From: Chitinophaga filiformis
GTDB taxonomy: Bacteria > Bacteroidota > Bacteroidia > Chitinophagales > Chitinophagaceae
Direction: 5' to 3'
DNA: 64,000 bases
Assembly: GCF_023100805.1 (NCBI RefSeq)
Contig: NZ_CP095855.1
Coordinates: 4,505,001 to 4,569,000, forward strand
Numbering within the stretch: position 1 is the stretch's first letter; every line of letters begins with the position of its first letter. Positions 34,870 to 43,290 of the stretch are shown piece after piece. Made by a program: the position numbers and the translations under genes. The notes under the pieces were generated by a model. The model was not told where the DNA came from. It made no database searches and saw only the letters and a program-made list of their open reading frames with translations.

Positions 34870-35839
34870 TTCCTATAACCGTGTGCATGATTACCTGAGG
34901 ATTTCCCTGACAGATAACTGTAACCTGCGGTGTTTTTACTGCATGCCGGAGGAAGACTATGACTTTACGCCGGCCTCCCGCTTAATGCAGGCCGATGAAA
35001 TAGCTACGCTGGCAGGGATCTTTACTGCCAATGGAGTGCGCAAGATCAGGCTTACCGGCGGTGAGCCGCTGGTAAGAAAAGATGCGGCAAAGATCATCTT
35101 ATCCCTTTCCCGCCTGCCTGTGGAACTTACCATGACTACCAATGGCGTTCGCCTGCATGAATTTGCTGACGTGCTGGAAGAAGCAGGTGTGCGCTCTCTG
35201 AATATCAGCCTGGATACCCTGCAGGCTGAAAAGTTCATGCTGATCACCAGGCGAGACCTTTTTCACCAGGTGAAAAGCAATATCGATCTGCTGATCAGGA
35301 AAGGTATTCATGTGAAGATCAATGTGGTGGCGATGAAAGGTCTGAACGATACAGAGATCAACGACTTTGTGGCCTGGACGAAACATACGCCCGTGCATGT
35401 ACGTTTTATAGAGTTTATGCCGTTTAGTGGTAACCGGTGGACAAGCAATAAGGTGATGTCTTTACAGGAGATCCTGCAAAATATCAGTACGGCATACGAT
35501 TACCTGCCGTTGAAAGGTGGGGCGCATGATACCGCGAAAGGATTTATTGTACCAGGGCATGTCGGTACTTTTTCCGTTATCAGCACCATGACTTCGCCTT
35601 TCTGCGATACCTGCAACAGGATGCGTCTTACTGCGGATGGTAAACTGAAAAACTGCCTGTTCTCCAACGGGGAAACAGACCTGCTGACTGCGTTAAGGAA
35701 TGGCGAAGATGTATTACCATTGATCAATCAGAGCATCTTTAGCAAGGCCAAAGCCCTGGGAGGACAGTTCTCCGGAAAACTGGAAGAAGTGGAAGCTGCT
35801 GCTATTAAAAATAGGAGTATGATCACCATTGGCGGATAA
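34859..35839 (+). CDS. moaA: GTP 3',8-cyclase MoaA
   Basis: The 326-residue radical SAM enzyme performs the first step of molybdenum cofactor synthesis: rearrangement of GTP to 3',8-cyclo-dihydro-GTP. The SAM cluster motif is 'DNCNLRCFYCMPEEDY' (CxxxCxxC), followed by 'KIRLTGGEPLVRKD'. The second cluster is bound by Cys residues in 'PFCDTCNRMRLTADGKLKNC'. The C-terminus ends in Gly-Gly ('MITIGG'), which MoaA needs for activity. It overlaps the upstream nucleotidyltransferase by 11 bp. Other moa/moe genes are not in the window, so this operon adds or dedicates a MoaA rather than the full pathway. Confidence 0.95.
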   Translation: MIIDSYNRVHDYLRISLTDNCNLRCFYCMPEEDYDFTPASRLMQADEIATLAGIFTANGVRKIRLTGGEPLVRKDAAKIILSLSRLPVELTMTTNGVRLHEFADVLEEAGVRSLNISLDTLQAEKFMLITRRDLFHQVKSNIDLLIRKGIHVKINVVAMKGLNDTEINDFVAWTKHTPVHVRFIEFMPFSGNRWTSNKVMSLQEILQNISTAYDYLPLKGGAHDTAKGFIVPGHVGTFSVISTMTSPFCDTCNRMRLTADGKLKNCLFSNGETDLLTALRNGEDVLPLINQSIFSKAKALGGQFSGKLEEVEAAAIKNRSMITIGG

Positions 35840-35982
35840 TGGTGGGAATGCTATAAATTGCAGCGGAAGCCTGCATGCTGTCAGTCACATTGTGCGATGC
35901 TCCATTCCTTACATTGTGTCTATCGCGACGGAAATAAGTTTTGGCAGGGCATCGTCAGTCAATCACAACCGGAATCTGATAA

Positions 35983-36348
35983 ATGGAAAAAGCAATCAAA
36001 GACATACTGGTAAATGGCGTTTTAAAAGTAAACGGCAGTCTGTGGGTAGAAGGGAATGGCAAACGGTTCTTCGGGCCCGGACCAGTTGAATTGCTGGAAC
36101 TGATACAGGAAACCGGTTCTATTAACCAGGCGGCAAAGAAAATGAAGATGTCCTACAAGAAAGCCTGGGAACTCATTAATAATCTGAACAACATGGCGGG
36201 TAGTCCATTGGTGATCACCAGCACAGGCGGCGATAACGGAGGCGGTTCTGCTATTTCTGAAGAGGCCCGTCAGCTGATCGCTTATCACCGGGAGATGAGA
36301 GTGCGGTTCAGCAAATTTCTGGAAGAAGAAACACAACGCTTAAAATAA
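35983..36348 (+). CDS. ModE-like winged-helix regulator lacking the molybdate-binding domain
   Basis: The 121-residue protein aligns with the N-terminal DNA-binding domain of ModE: 'FGPGPVELLELIQETGSINQ' in part, 'SYKKAWELINNLNNM' and 'TGGDNGGGSAISEEARQLI', the last containing the glycine-rich wing typical of ModE. The C-terminal molybdate-binding (MOP) repeats of full-length ModE (about 260 residues) are absent, so the protein alone has no visible molybdate sensor. It lies 143 bp after moaA and before a TonB-dependent receptor that carries a ModE-type operator, which it probably binds. It may work constitutively, with a separate Mop protein, or sense a different signal. Confidence 0.88.
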   Translation: MEKAIKDILVNGVLKVNGSLWVEGNGKRFFGPGPVELLELIQETGSINQAAKKMKMSYKKAWELINNLNNMAGSPLVITSTGGDNGGGSAISEEARQLIAYHREMRVRFSKFLEEETQRLK

Positions 36349-36360
36349 TACCTACACAGG

Positions 36361-36384
36361 CACATCATCAGGATGTGTTTTTTT
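36361..36384 (+). terminator. Intrinsic terminator of the molybdenum operon
   Basis: The stem cacatc (36361-36366) / gatgtg (36372-36377) with a 5-nt loop is followed by seven T. It lies 12 bp after the modE-like stop codon and separates that operon from the TonB receptor, which then needs its own promoter. Confidence 0.75.
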
Positions 36385-36391
36385 ACCTATC

Positions 36392-36415
36392 CGTTATATT
36401 CTATGGAATATAACG
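36392..36415. promoter_or_regulatory. ModE-type operator before the TonB-dependent receptor
   Basis: CGTTATATT (36392-36400), a 6-bp spacer and AATATAACG (36407-36415) form a perfect dyad of 24 bp. The E. coli modA operator, as I recall it, has the same CGTTATATT half-site, the same 6-bp spacing and a near-identical second half (TACATAACG). The dyad ends 6 bp before the ATG at 36422 (15 bp before the one at 36431). Bound protein would block transcription or initiation, suggesting repression when molybdenum is sufficient. Confidence 0.8.
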
Positions 36416-36421
36416 TAACGA

Positions 36422-38983
36422 ATGACTATTATGACCAAATCTCTATTCATCGCTTTTGTTTTGTGTAGTGGGGGTGTGTATGGGCAGGATACTTCTTTTA
36501 TTCAAAAAGATACGGCGGTAAAGATATTGTCGGAGGTGACAGTATCGGCATCGCGTACCAGGGAACGCCTGTTGCAATCGCCGGTAAGCATCCAGAAGGC
36601 AGGTGAGCAATATTTCCGGATGTCTGCAGCGCCTTCTTTTTATGATGCGCTGGAACACTTACAGGGCGTGCAGCTGATAACGCCCAGTCTTGGTTTTAAA
36701 GTACTGAACGCAAGAGGTTTTGCCAACACCACTAACGTGCGCTTCGCGCAGCTGGTAGATGGTATGGATGTGCAATCGCCACATATCGGCGGCCCTATTG
36801 CCAATGCCCTGGGGCCTTCCGATCTTGATGTCAGCAATGTTGAGATCCTGCCGGGAGTAGCTTCGGCATTGTACGGTATGAATACGGTCAACGGCCTGGC
36901 GAATATTTCCACGAAAAATCCATTTACGTCTGAGGGCGTGAGCGTGCAGCAGAAAACAGCACTGACACACCTGGGGGACGCTAATAGCGGCGTAAAGGTG
37001 TACACCGAAACCAGTCTGCGTTGGGCGAAGGTGATCAGCCCGCGATTGGCATTCAAGGTCAACGGTACGTTCAATAAGGGATATGACTGGATCGCGGACG
37101 ATCACCGGGAGCTGAACGGGCAGGCCAATGCCAGCACCGGGCTGCTGGGAAAGGATAATCCCGCGCAGGACCCGCTGAGCAGTTACGGCAACGAATCTTC
37201 CGACAGGAAGACGATCGCACTGGGAGGACGCAATTATGTTGTAGCGCGTACCGGTTATGACGAAAAAGATGTGGTGGGTTATGGTCTGCAGAATATCAAG
37301 GCTGATGCAGGTATTTATTATCAACTGAAGCCGGGCATGGCATTGACTTATCTCTACCATATGGCCCTGCTGGATAATGTATACCAGCGCGCCAACCGTT
37401 TCCGCCTGGCAGATTACCTGGTGCAGCAGCACGGCCTGCAGTTCCAGTCCAACAGCGTAGAGCTGAAGTTATACCTGAATCGTGAAAACACCGGCAATTC
37501 GTATAACCTGCGTTCCATGGCAGAAAATATCGACCGCAATTACAAGCCGGACGATAAGTGGTACGCGGATTATACCACTGCTTTCAATAATGCAAGCGGC
37601 GCCGGTGCTTCTATAGCGGATGCCCACCGGGAGGCAAGAACGGCCGCGGACGCCGGCAGGTATCAGCCAGGGACAGCAGCATTCGATAATACCCTGAACA
37701 AGCTGGCGCAGATCAATAACTGGGATATCGGCGCGGCATTAAAAGTAAAAGCCAGTTTCATTCATGCAGAAGGCCAGGTAGATCTTACGGCGAGCCTGCT
37801 GCGTGATGTGAAAGATAAACTGGGCATGCAGATACTGGTGGGCGGCGATCACCGGACATACATTATTGAACCGGATGGGAATTACTTCATCAACCCTGAA
37901 CAGGGTAAGGAATATACCAATATCCATTATGCCAGGACCGGTGGATTTATATCAGTTACCAAAACTTTGTTCAACGACAACCTGAAACTGGGCGCTATTG
38001 TGCGGGGCGACAAGAACGACTATTTCAATCTGATGATCACGCCCCGCTTTACTGCTGTATATTCACCGGTAAGCACACAGCATTTCCGTGCCTCCTATCA
38101 AAGCGGTTACCGCTATCCGAGCATCTTTGAGGCTTATTCCAATGTGAACAGCGGTGGTGTGAAACGAGTAGGCGGATTGCCCGCAATGTCCCATGGTATT
38201 TTTGAAAATGCCTGGCTGGCATCGTCCATTACCACCTTCCAACAGGCCGTGCTGAACGATATCAATAAGAACGGATTGACACAGCATGATGCGATCATAA
38301 AGAACAAAGACATCCTGAAGAAGAATCCCTACACATATATCAGGGCAGAACATGTGAAGTCGGTGGAAATAGGGTATAAGGGCCTGTTTGACGGAGGCAG
38401 GTTCTTTATAGATGCAGAAGCTTACTTGAATAAGTATGCAAATTTTATTGCCCAGGCAAACATGAATGTGCCGAATACAACGGTGGCAGATTCTATTCCT
38501 TTTGCCTTGTATAGTAAGAGCAAACAAAGCCCTTACCGCATGTGGACGAACTCGCAGACAATCGTGAACAATTATGGCGGTAGTGTGGGATTGACCTATA
38601 CAGAACATGGCTATGTAGCCAATGGAAATGTGACCTATGCGAAACTGAAGATGTCTGACCGGGAAGACGGGCTGGAAGACGGGTTTAATACCCCGTCGTG
38701 GACAGTGAATGTATCCGTAGCTAAAGAGCGTATCATTAAACATGCAGGAGCCGGTATTTCCTGGAAATGGCAGAGCAGTTATTACTGGCAATCCTTCCTG
38801 GTAAATGGTAATGTAGACGCTTATTCTACGGTGGATGCACAGGTAACCTATACGTTCGATAAACTGAACTGCAGGGCGAAACTCGGCGCCGGCAACCTGT
38901 TAAACAAGTATTATTACTCCTTCCTGGGAGGGCCATCTATAGGAGGAATGTATTATCTGACATTGACATACGGCATTCATTGA
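36422..38983 (+). CDS. TonB-dependent outer-membrane receptor, probable molybdate-related uptake
   Basis: The 853-residue protein has a signal peptide ending 'GGVYGQ', a plug domain ('LSEVTVSASRTRERLLQSP', 'ALEHLQGVQLI', 'ARGFANTTNVRFAQLVDGMD', 'NVEILPGVASALYGMNTVNGLANI' in part) and a 22-strand barrel ending in an aromatic strand ('GGMYYLTLTYGIH'). It lacks the N-terminal carboxypeptidase-like domain of SusC proteins, and no SusD gene is adjacent, so a small metal chelate rather than a glycan is the likelier ligand. The ModE-type operator directly before the start and the adjacent molybdenum-enzyme operon suggest it imports molybdate or a molybdenum chelate. An alternative start is at 36431. 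The ligand is inferred from context. Confidence 0.88.
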   Translation: MTIMTKSLFIAFVLCSGGVYGQDTSFIQKDTAVKILSEVTVSASRTRERLLQSPVSIQKAGEQYFRMSAAPSFYDALEHLQGVQLITPSLGFKVLNARGFANTTNVRFAQLVDGMDVQSPHIGGPIANALGPSDLDVSNVEILPGVASALYGMNTVNGLANISTKNPFTSEGVSVQQKTALTHLGDANSGVKVYTETSLRWAKVISPRLAFKVNGTFNKGYDWIADDHRELNGQANASTGLLGKDNPAQDPLSSYGNESSDRKTIALGGRNYVVARTGYDEKDVVGYGLQNIKADAGIYYQLKPGMALTYLYHMALLDNVYQRANRFRLADYLVQQHGLQFQSNSVELKLYLNRENTGNSYNLRSMAENIDRNYKPDDKWYADYTTAFNNASGAGASIADAHREARTAADAGRYQPGTAAFDNTLNKLAQINNWDIGAALKVKASFIHAEGQVDLTASLLRDVKDKLGMQILVGGDHRTYIIEPDGNYFINPEQGKEYTNIHYARTGGFISVTKTLFNDNLKLGAIVRGDKNDYFNLMITPRFTAVYSPVSTQHFRASYQSGYRYPSIFEAYSNVNSGGVKRVGGLPAMSHGIFENAWLASSITTFQQAVLNDINKNGLTQHDAIIKNKDILKKNPYTYIRAEHVKSVEIGYKGLFDGGRFFIDAEAYLNKYANFIAQANMNVPNTTVADSIPFALYSKSKQSPYRMWTNSQTIVNNYGGSVGLTYTEHGYVANGNVTYAKLKMSDREDGLEDGFNTPSWTVNVSVAKERIIKHAGAGISWKWQSSYYWQSFLVNGNVDAYSTVDAQVTYTFDKLNCRAKLGAGNLLNKYYYSFLGGPSIGGMYYLTLTYGIH

Positions 38984-39057
38984 GAAAAGGCGATTCAATA
39001 AAATAGTCATGGCGTTTGAATGTCAAATATTGGCGATTTCACAGGGAAGTATTTGAG

Positions 39058-39098
39058 TAAGACTATTTTAACGTAGATTTATTGTCGGAATAGTCTTA
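39058..39098. promoter_or_regulatory. Inverted repeat upstream of an AraC regulator gene
   Basis: taagactatt (39058-39067) and aatagtctta (39089-39098) form a 10-bp dyad with a 21-bp spacer (centre-to-centre about three helical turns). A third aatagtc lies at 39002. The site ends 16 bp before the AraC start, so autoregulation is possible. It is followed by tcaaatttgata, which also occurs before the molybdenum operon (29641). Confidence 0.4.
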
Positions 39099-39114
39099 TC
39101 TCAAATTTGATAAT

Positions 39115-39999
39115 ATGGAAGCCAACGAAAACAGAGGTCGTTTAATGTGCGGATGTGACGGAGTGACAGTTGAGAACGGGCATTTTAAAGTGCATGCAGT
39201 AAGTGATCAGTTTAAAGTAGCCACACCTTATATCCGCAGGGATTTTTATAAAATAACTTTGTTCAGGGGTATCAGCCGTTTACACTATGCCGATCAGGGT
39301 ATACTGATAGACAGGCCCGCGCTGACATTCTCCAATCCCTTGGTGCCTTACAGCTGGGAACCTGTGTCAGAAAGCTGGACAGGTTACTATTGCCAGTTCA
39401 CGGAAGAATTTATCCCTGTCCGCGACAGGGGGCGTATTTCTCTGCAGGATTCGCCGCTGTTTAAGATAGGAGTTAACCCGGTGTGTTTCCTGAGCGAGGA
39501 GCAATATGCTACAGTGGAAGGGCTATTCAAAAAGATGATCGATGAAGAGGCAACGGATTATATACATAAGTATGACGTGATCGGCAGCTATGTGAACCTT
39601 ATCATTCATGAGGCACTGAGGATGCAACCTGCTGCAGACGCCAGCCGGCAAAGCAGCGCAGCGGTACGTATCACTATGTCATTTATGGAGTTGCTGGAGA
39701 AACAGTTTCCCATTGACTCCCTGTCGCAGACACTGGCGTTGAAGACAGCGGGTGATTACGCAAAACACCTGGCCATTCATGTAAACCATCTTAATCATGC
39801 CGTGAGGGAAGTAACCGGAAGGGCCACCACGGTGCATATCAGGGAGCGGATCATTGCAGAAGCAAAATTATTACTGAGAAATACAGACTGGAGTATCGCG
39901 GATATTGCATATTGCCTGGGATTCGACTATCCTGCTTACTTCAATAATTTTTTCAAAAAGCAAACGGGTATGACACCCCGTTCGGCAAAGCTGGTATAA
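39115..39999 (+). CDS. AraC-family transcriptional regulator
   Basis: The 294-residue protein has a cupin-like N-terminal half ('DFYKITLFRGISRLHYADQG' in part, 'TFSNPLVPYSWEP', 'GYYCQFTEEFIP') and a C-terminal AraC double helix-turn-helix ('LALKTAGDYAKHLAIHVNHLN' in part, 'TTVHIRERIIAEAKLLLRNTD' in part, 'SIADIAYCLGFDYPAYFNNFF' in part, 'QTGMTPRSAK'). It belongs to the common Bacteroidota type in which the N-terminal domain reads a small ligand. It lies 131 bp after the TonB receptor in the same orientation and may control it or a distant target. A dyad just upstream suggests autoregulation. Confidence 0.92.
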   Translation: MEANENRGRLMCGCDGVTVENGHFKVHAVSDQFKVATPYIRRDFYKITLFRGISRLHYADQGILIDRPALTFSNPLVPYSWEPVSESWTGYYCQFTEEFIPVRDRGRISLQDSPLFKIGVNPVCFLSEEQYATVEGLFKKMIDEEATDYIHKYDVIGSYVNLIIHEALRMQPAADASRQSSAAVRITMSFMELLEKQFPIDSLSQTLALKTAGDYAKHLAIHVNHLNHAVREVTGRATTVHIRERIIAEAKLLLRNTDWSIADIAYCLGFDYPAYFNNFFKKQTGMTPRSAKLV

Positions 40000-40002
40000 T
40001 CG

Positions 40003-40023
40003 GGGAGTAACTATGCTACTCCC
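40003..40023. terminator. Stem-loop between convergent genes
   Basis: gggagta (40003-40009) and tactccc (40017-40023) with a 7-nt loop sit between the AraC stop codon and the last codons of the minus-strand small gene. No clear T-run follows, so termination efficiency is doubtful. Confidence 0.4.
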
Positions 40024-40244
40024 TGATCTATTCCGGACAATTTTTCTTTCACTATCAGGAGGCGATCGTAGAACACCTCAAAAATTCCCACCCCTTTTCT
40101 AAGTTTGATAATCTGAAGATGGCTGTACACGAAAGCCGGAACATTGGTAATAACACTTCCCGGACCTAACTCTATCGTCTTCGGCAGATCAGCTGTTTTA
40201 AAAAATTCCTCCATCTCCTGGATCTCTTTATCGGCATATTTCAT
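40011..40244 (-). CDS. Small DUF6965-like protein
   Basis: The 77-residue protein is soluble: a helical N-terminus ('EIQEMEEFFKTADLPKTIEL' in full) is followed by 'GPGSVITNVPAFVYSHLQII' and a helical end ('FYDRLLIVKEKL'). The pattern 'LPKTIxLxxxxxITxVPxFVxSHL' is like the DUF6965 family of small Bacteroidota proteins, as far as I can judge without a search. Function unknown. It is 60 bp downstream of ywbE on the same strand and convergent with the AraC gene. Confidence 0.65.
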   Translation of the reverse strand: MKYADKEIQEMEEFFKTADLPKTIELGPGSVITNVPAFVYSHLQIIKLRKGVGIFEVFYDRLLIVKEKLSGIDQGVA

Positions 40245-40304
40245 GCGGCAAAGATAACCGTGCGGGGGGTATTTAAGTGAATTTTTTTATCCTGGCAGCA
40301 CCAT

Positions 40305-40520
40305 TCAATTTTGAAGCAGGTCTTCGTCGTCAGCGAAGGCTGCTACGCGGCCTATATGGCCGTCTTCCAATCTGACCTTGATACCCCGGGAATGGTAAGG
40401 GGCAGAGGTGAGGATATTTTTTACAATCCCATATGTCAGCTTACCGCTGCGCTGGTCTTTTTTAAGAATGATCGCCACGCCCAATCCCGGGTATATATCT
40501 TTTCTGTACTGACCTTCCAT
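40305..40520 (-). CDS. ywbE: YwbE family protein
   Basis: The 71-residue protein matches YwbE throughout: 'GQYRKDIYPGLGVAIILKKDQ' in part, 'RSGKLTYGIVKNILTSAP', 'HSRGIKVRLEDGHIGRV'. This short KOW/SH3-like family is widespread in Bacteroidota and Firmicutes. No specific role is established; a small RNA- or DNA-binding barrel is plausible from the fold. It is full-length and probably forms a two-gene unit with the DUF6965-like gene downstream. Confidence 0.9.
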   Translation of the reverse strand: MEGQYRKDIYPGLGVAIILKKDQRSGKLTYGIVKNILTSAPYHSRGIKVRLEDGHIGRVAAFADDEDLLQN

Positions 40521-40906
40521 AGTTTGAAAATTGTGGGCGCAAAGGTAGGGATTTTACCTATCGTGTACGCTGGTTCAGCATGCTAATACCTGAACCATCA
40601 GGCAATTATTTAAATAAAAAAACATCCGTACAATATTAAATGTTTTAAAAAATGCCTATGTTTGCCTTACAACTATTGGGACAACATTTTGGATCGTTTA
40701 GCAGACCTATGTGAAAAGCATCCTTTTTTCTTCCCGTATTTGTTCCGGAATTAATTAGTTCATACTTGTTATGCGTTGTTGCTTTGTTCAAAAACTTGTT
40801 TAAAATTGTTTGCTTTCCTGATTAATAATCTACTATAAGGCAAATTATGCTAATCTCTTGTCGATGAGGATGTTATTAGCCCGAAAGTAGTTCGATTTGT
40901 TATACC
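40521..40906 (+). other. Intergenic region with a possible promoter for the following operon
   Basis: The 386-bp AT-rich gap holds no supported gene. TATGTTTG at 40657-40664 matches the -7 consensus TAnnTTTG, but no well-spaced TTG lies upstream and the leader would be about 235 nt, so the assignment is weak. Nothing else is recognised. Confidence 0.35.
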
Positions 40907-43288
40907 GTGAAATATTATTTATCCCTTTTAATCACTTTATTGTCCACTATATGCCATGTATATAGTCAGTCTGCGGTAAATATGCAGATGTCAGACTATT
41001 ACAAAAAGTGGAAGGTAAAACTTCCGCAACGTCAGCAGCATCCGCAGTTTGGCGATAGTTTGTACTATTTTGTGAATGGAGATAATAAAGCACCTGTTAT
41101 TCTCATTGTTCCTTTCCGGCCAACGGGCTACGACACGGTGATCGGGTATTACGAACATAACAGGCACAACCAGGCCCCGGTCATTGCAATACCCCGCACA
41201 CCGCTGCTGACTGTGCACGGAAATGTGATGTATGATCTTTTCTATCAGTCTAACGTTGATACCCCTTTTGTACAGAAAGACGTTTACCAGCATACCTTGC
41301 AAACCAGCCTGGTACTTACCTATAAGGACCGTTATCCCATACGGCTCAATTTTACCACCAGGATGGGTAATTCTTCGCTTTTCAGGAACCTGACAGATTT
41401 TAATCTTCAGTTCACCAGCCGGGATTTCAAAAATGCCATGTTACAACGTGCCAAAGGCTGGGATGCGGGCAAATATGCGCAGCTGGAAGAGCTGGAAAAG
41501 CTTCGCATGCAACTGGAAGCCAAGCAGATGGAAATCAATAAACTGAAGGGATGGAAAACGGACCCTGCCTTATTACAGCGTTTGGTAGAAGCGCGGGAGA
41601 GGGCCTATTATGGCCGGATCAGGGATTCCCTCGCGGCGATCAACAAGCCGGAGATGGAGATGCCTGACCTGAATATAGGTAAAAGAGGACTTGGCAGACT
41701 GGAATTGCCTGATGACATGAAAGGAACGGGCGGTTCTGAGAAAGAGAAAGCGGATACTGCATTGAAGCAACTGACGGCCCGCTATGAAGATGCCGACAGG
41801 AAACTGGACTCGCTGCAGGCAGAACTTGCGAAACTACAGGCACTGTACCGGCAGCAGGAGACTGTCTATAACACGCGGAAAGGCGCCCTGGCAGATATAC
41901 TGATACGCAGTAAGAACAATAAGGAACTGGCAGAGAACCTCAAGGCAGCCAACCTGCCGGATACTATGCTGCCAAAAGGGTATAAACACCTGCTGGCTAT
42001 CCGTTCAGTGGGCATCGGCCGTACACTGGTCAATTATTCAGAGCTGACAGCGAAGGATATCAGTATACTGGGGGTTCAGGCGGAATACAATCCCTCTTAC
42101 TATATAGCTTTTGCAACAGGCAGAGTAGATTACCGTTTCCGTGATTTTTTCTTCAATGAGAACAGGTCCAGGCAGTACCTGAACCTTGTGCGTGCAGGGC
42201 TGGGCATGAGAGATGGGAATAACATCATCATGACCTACTACACGGGTAAAAAGCAGGTATATAATTTCAATACTGCTCCCGGAGCTAACAATCCCGGCAA
42301 CCTGGAACAGCGGATCATGGGCTTCTCTCTTGAAGGCCGCTGGCAGCTGGATGAGAACAACTATATCATAGGGGAGGCCGCCAAATCATCGCTGCCTACC
42401 TATGCAAGGTCGGCCGAAGATCACAGCAGTACACTGGGGACTGTGTTTAAACTGGATGATCATTCCAACGAGGCATATTCAGTGAAAGCCAGCTCATTCT
42501 GGCCACAAACGGGAACAAAGATCAATGGTATGTATAAGATGATGGGCGCCAATTTCCAGTCGTTCAGCCTCTTTACCACGGGCTCTTCCCAGACAGGGTG
42601 GTCTATCCGTGTAGATCAGCCGTTCTTCAAGCAACAGCTGATCATCAGCGGAAGTATCAAGAAGAATGATTTTACTACAAATTATCAGCAGACAAACTAT
42701 CAGAGCAATACTGTTTTCAAAAGCGTACAGGCTACCTTGCGGAAGAAAAAATGGCCGGTGATAACCGTGGGATATTATCCGAGTTCCCAGATCACTAAGC
42801 TGAGCAACAACAGTTATCAGGAAAACCTGTTCTATAACCTCGTAGGAACGGCCAGCCATTTCTACACCTACAGGGGCATTATGATGAGCACTGTACTGTC
42901 TTACACACAATTCTATAATAAACAGACTGATAGCAGTTTCCTCTATTTCAACAGCAAGAATATGCTGTTGAACCAGACACTTTTTGTCGGCAAATTCACC
43001 GTCAACGGCGGTGGTTCATTTGCTACCAACCCGGAATACAACCTGTATGGCGCAGATGGGAACGTGCAGTATAAAATGAGAACATGGCTTGAGATAGGGG
43101 GAGGGATGAAATATAATTACCAGACAGTGTACAACCTTACACAGATAGGTTATTCCGGCAATGCAAGGGTAACTATCCCACTGTTGGGCGAGGTAGCTGT
43201 CATGGCAGAAAAGGCATTTATACCAGGTATGCAGAAACGCCTGGTATCCAGTAATAATGGAAGATTAACCTATACAAAGACATTTTAA
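40907..43288 (+). CDS. Uncharacterised outer-membrane protein with central coiled coil and C-terminal barrel
   Basis: The 793-residue protein has a signal peptide ('YLSLLITLLSTICHVYSQ'). Three parts are visible. Residues ~22-185 form a beta-rich N-terminal domain. Residues ~190-340 are strongly helical and charged with heptad-like spacing ('AQLEELEKLRMQLEAKQMEI', 'DRKLDSLQAELAKLQALYRQ'), indicating a coiled coil. Residues ~370-793 alternate polar and aromatic residues in a manner expected of an outer-membrane beta-barrel ('YYIAFATGRVDYRFRDFFF', ending 'RLTYTKTF' with a terminal Phe). I do not recognise the family. It is the first gene of a tight three-gene unit whose products are all secreted, so it may anchor or export the other two. 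Confidence 0.75.
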   Translation: MKYYLSLLITLLSTICHVYSQSAVNMQMSDYYKKWKVKLPQRQQHPQFGDSLYYFVNGDNKAPVILIVPFRPTGYDTVIGYYEHNRHNQAPVIAIPRTPLLTVHGNVMYDLFYQSNVDTPFVQKDVYQHTLQTSLVLTYKDRYPIRLNFTTRMGNSSLFRNLTDFNLQFTSRDFKNAMLQRAKGWDAGKYAQLEELEKLRMQLEAKQMEINKLKGWKTDPALLQRLVEARERAYYGRIRDSLAAINKPEMEMPDLNIGKRGLGRLELPDDMKGTGGSEKEKADTALKQLTARYEDADRKLDSLQAELAKLQALYRQQETVYNTRKGALADILIRSKNNKELAENLKAANLPDTMLPKGYKHLLAIRSVGIGRTLVNYSELTAKDISILGVQAEYNPSYYIAFATGRVDYRFRDFFFNENRSRQYLNLVRAGLGMRDGNNIIMTYYTGKKQVYNFNTAPGANNPGNLEQRIMGFSLEGRWQLDENNYIIGEAAKSSLPTYARSAEDHSSTLGTVFKLDDHSNEAYSVKASSFWPQTGTKINGMYKMMGANFQSFSLFTTGSSQTGWSIRVDQPFFKQQLIISGSIKKNDFTTNYQQTNYQSNTVFKSVQATLRKKKWPVITVGYYPSSQITKLSNNSYQENLFYNLVGTASHFYTYRGIMMSTVLSYTQFYNKQTDSSFLYFNSKNMLLNQTLFVGKFTVNGGGSFATNPEYNLYGADGNVQYKMRTWLEIGGGMKYNYQTVYNLTQIGYSGNARVTIPLLGEVAVMAEKAFIPGMQKRLVSSNNGRLTYTKTF

Positions 43289-43290
43289 AC

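Noticed and set aside
35829..36089. 86-codon open frame between moaA and the modE-like gene
   Set aside because: It overlaps both genes in another frame, and the translation has no protein-like pattern; the ModE-type frame is secure.
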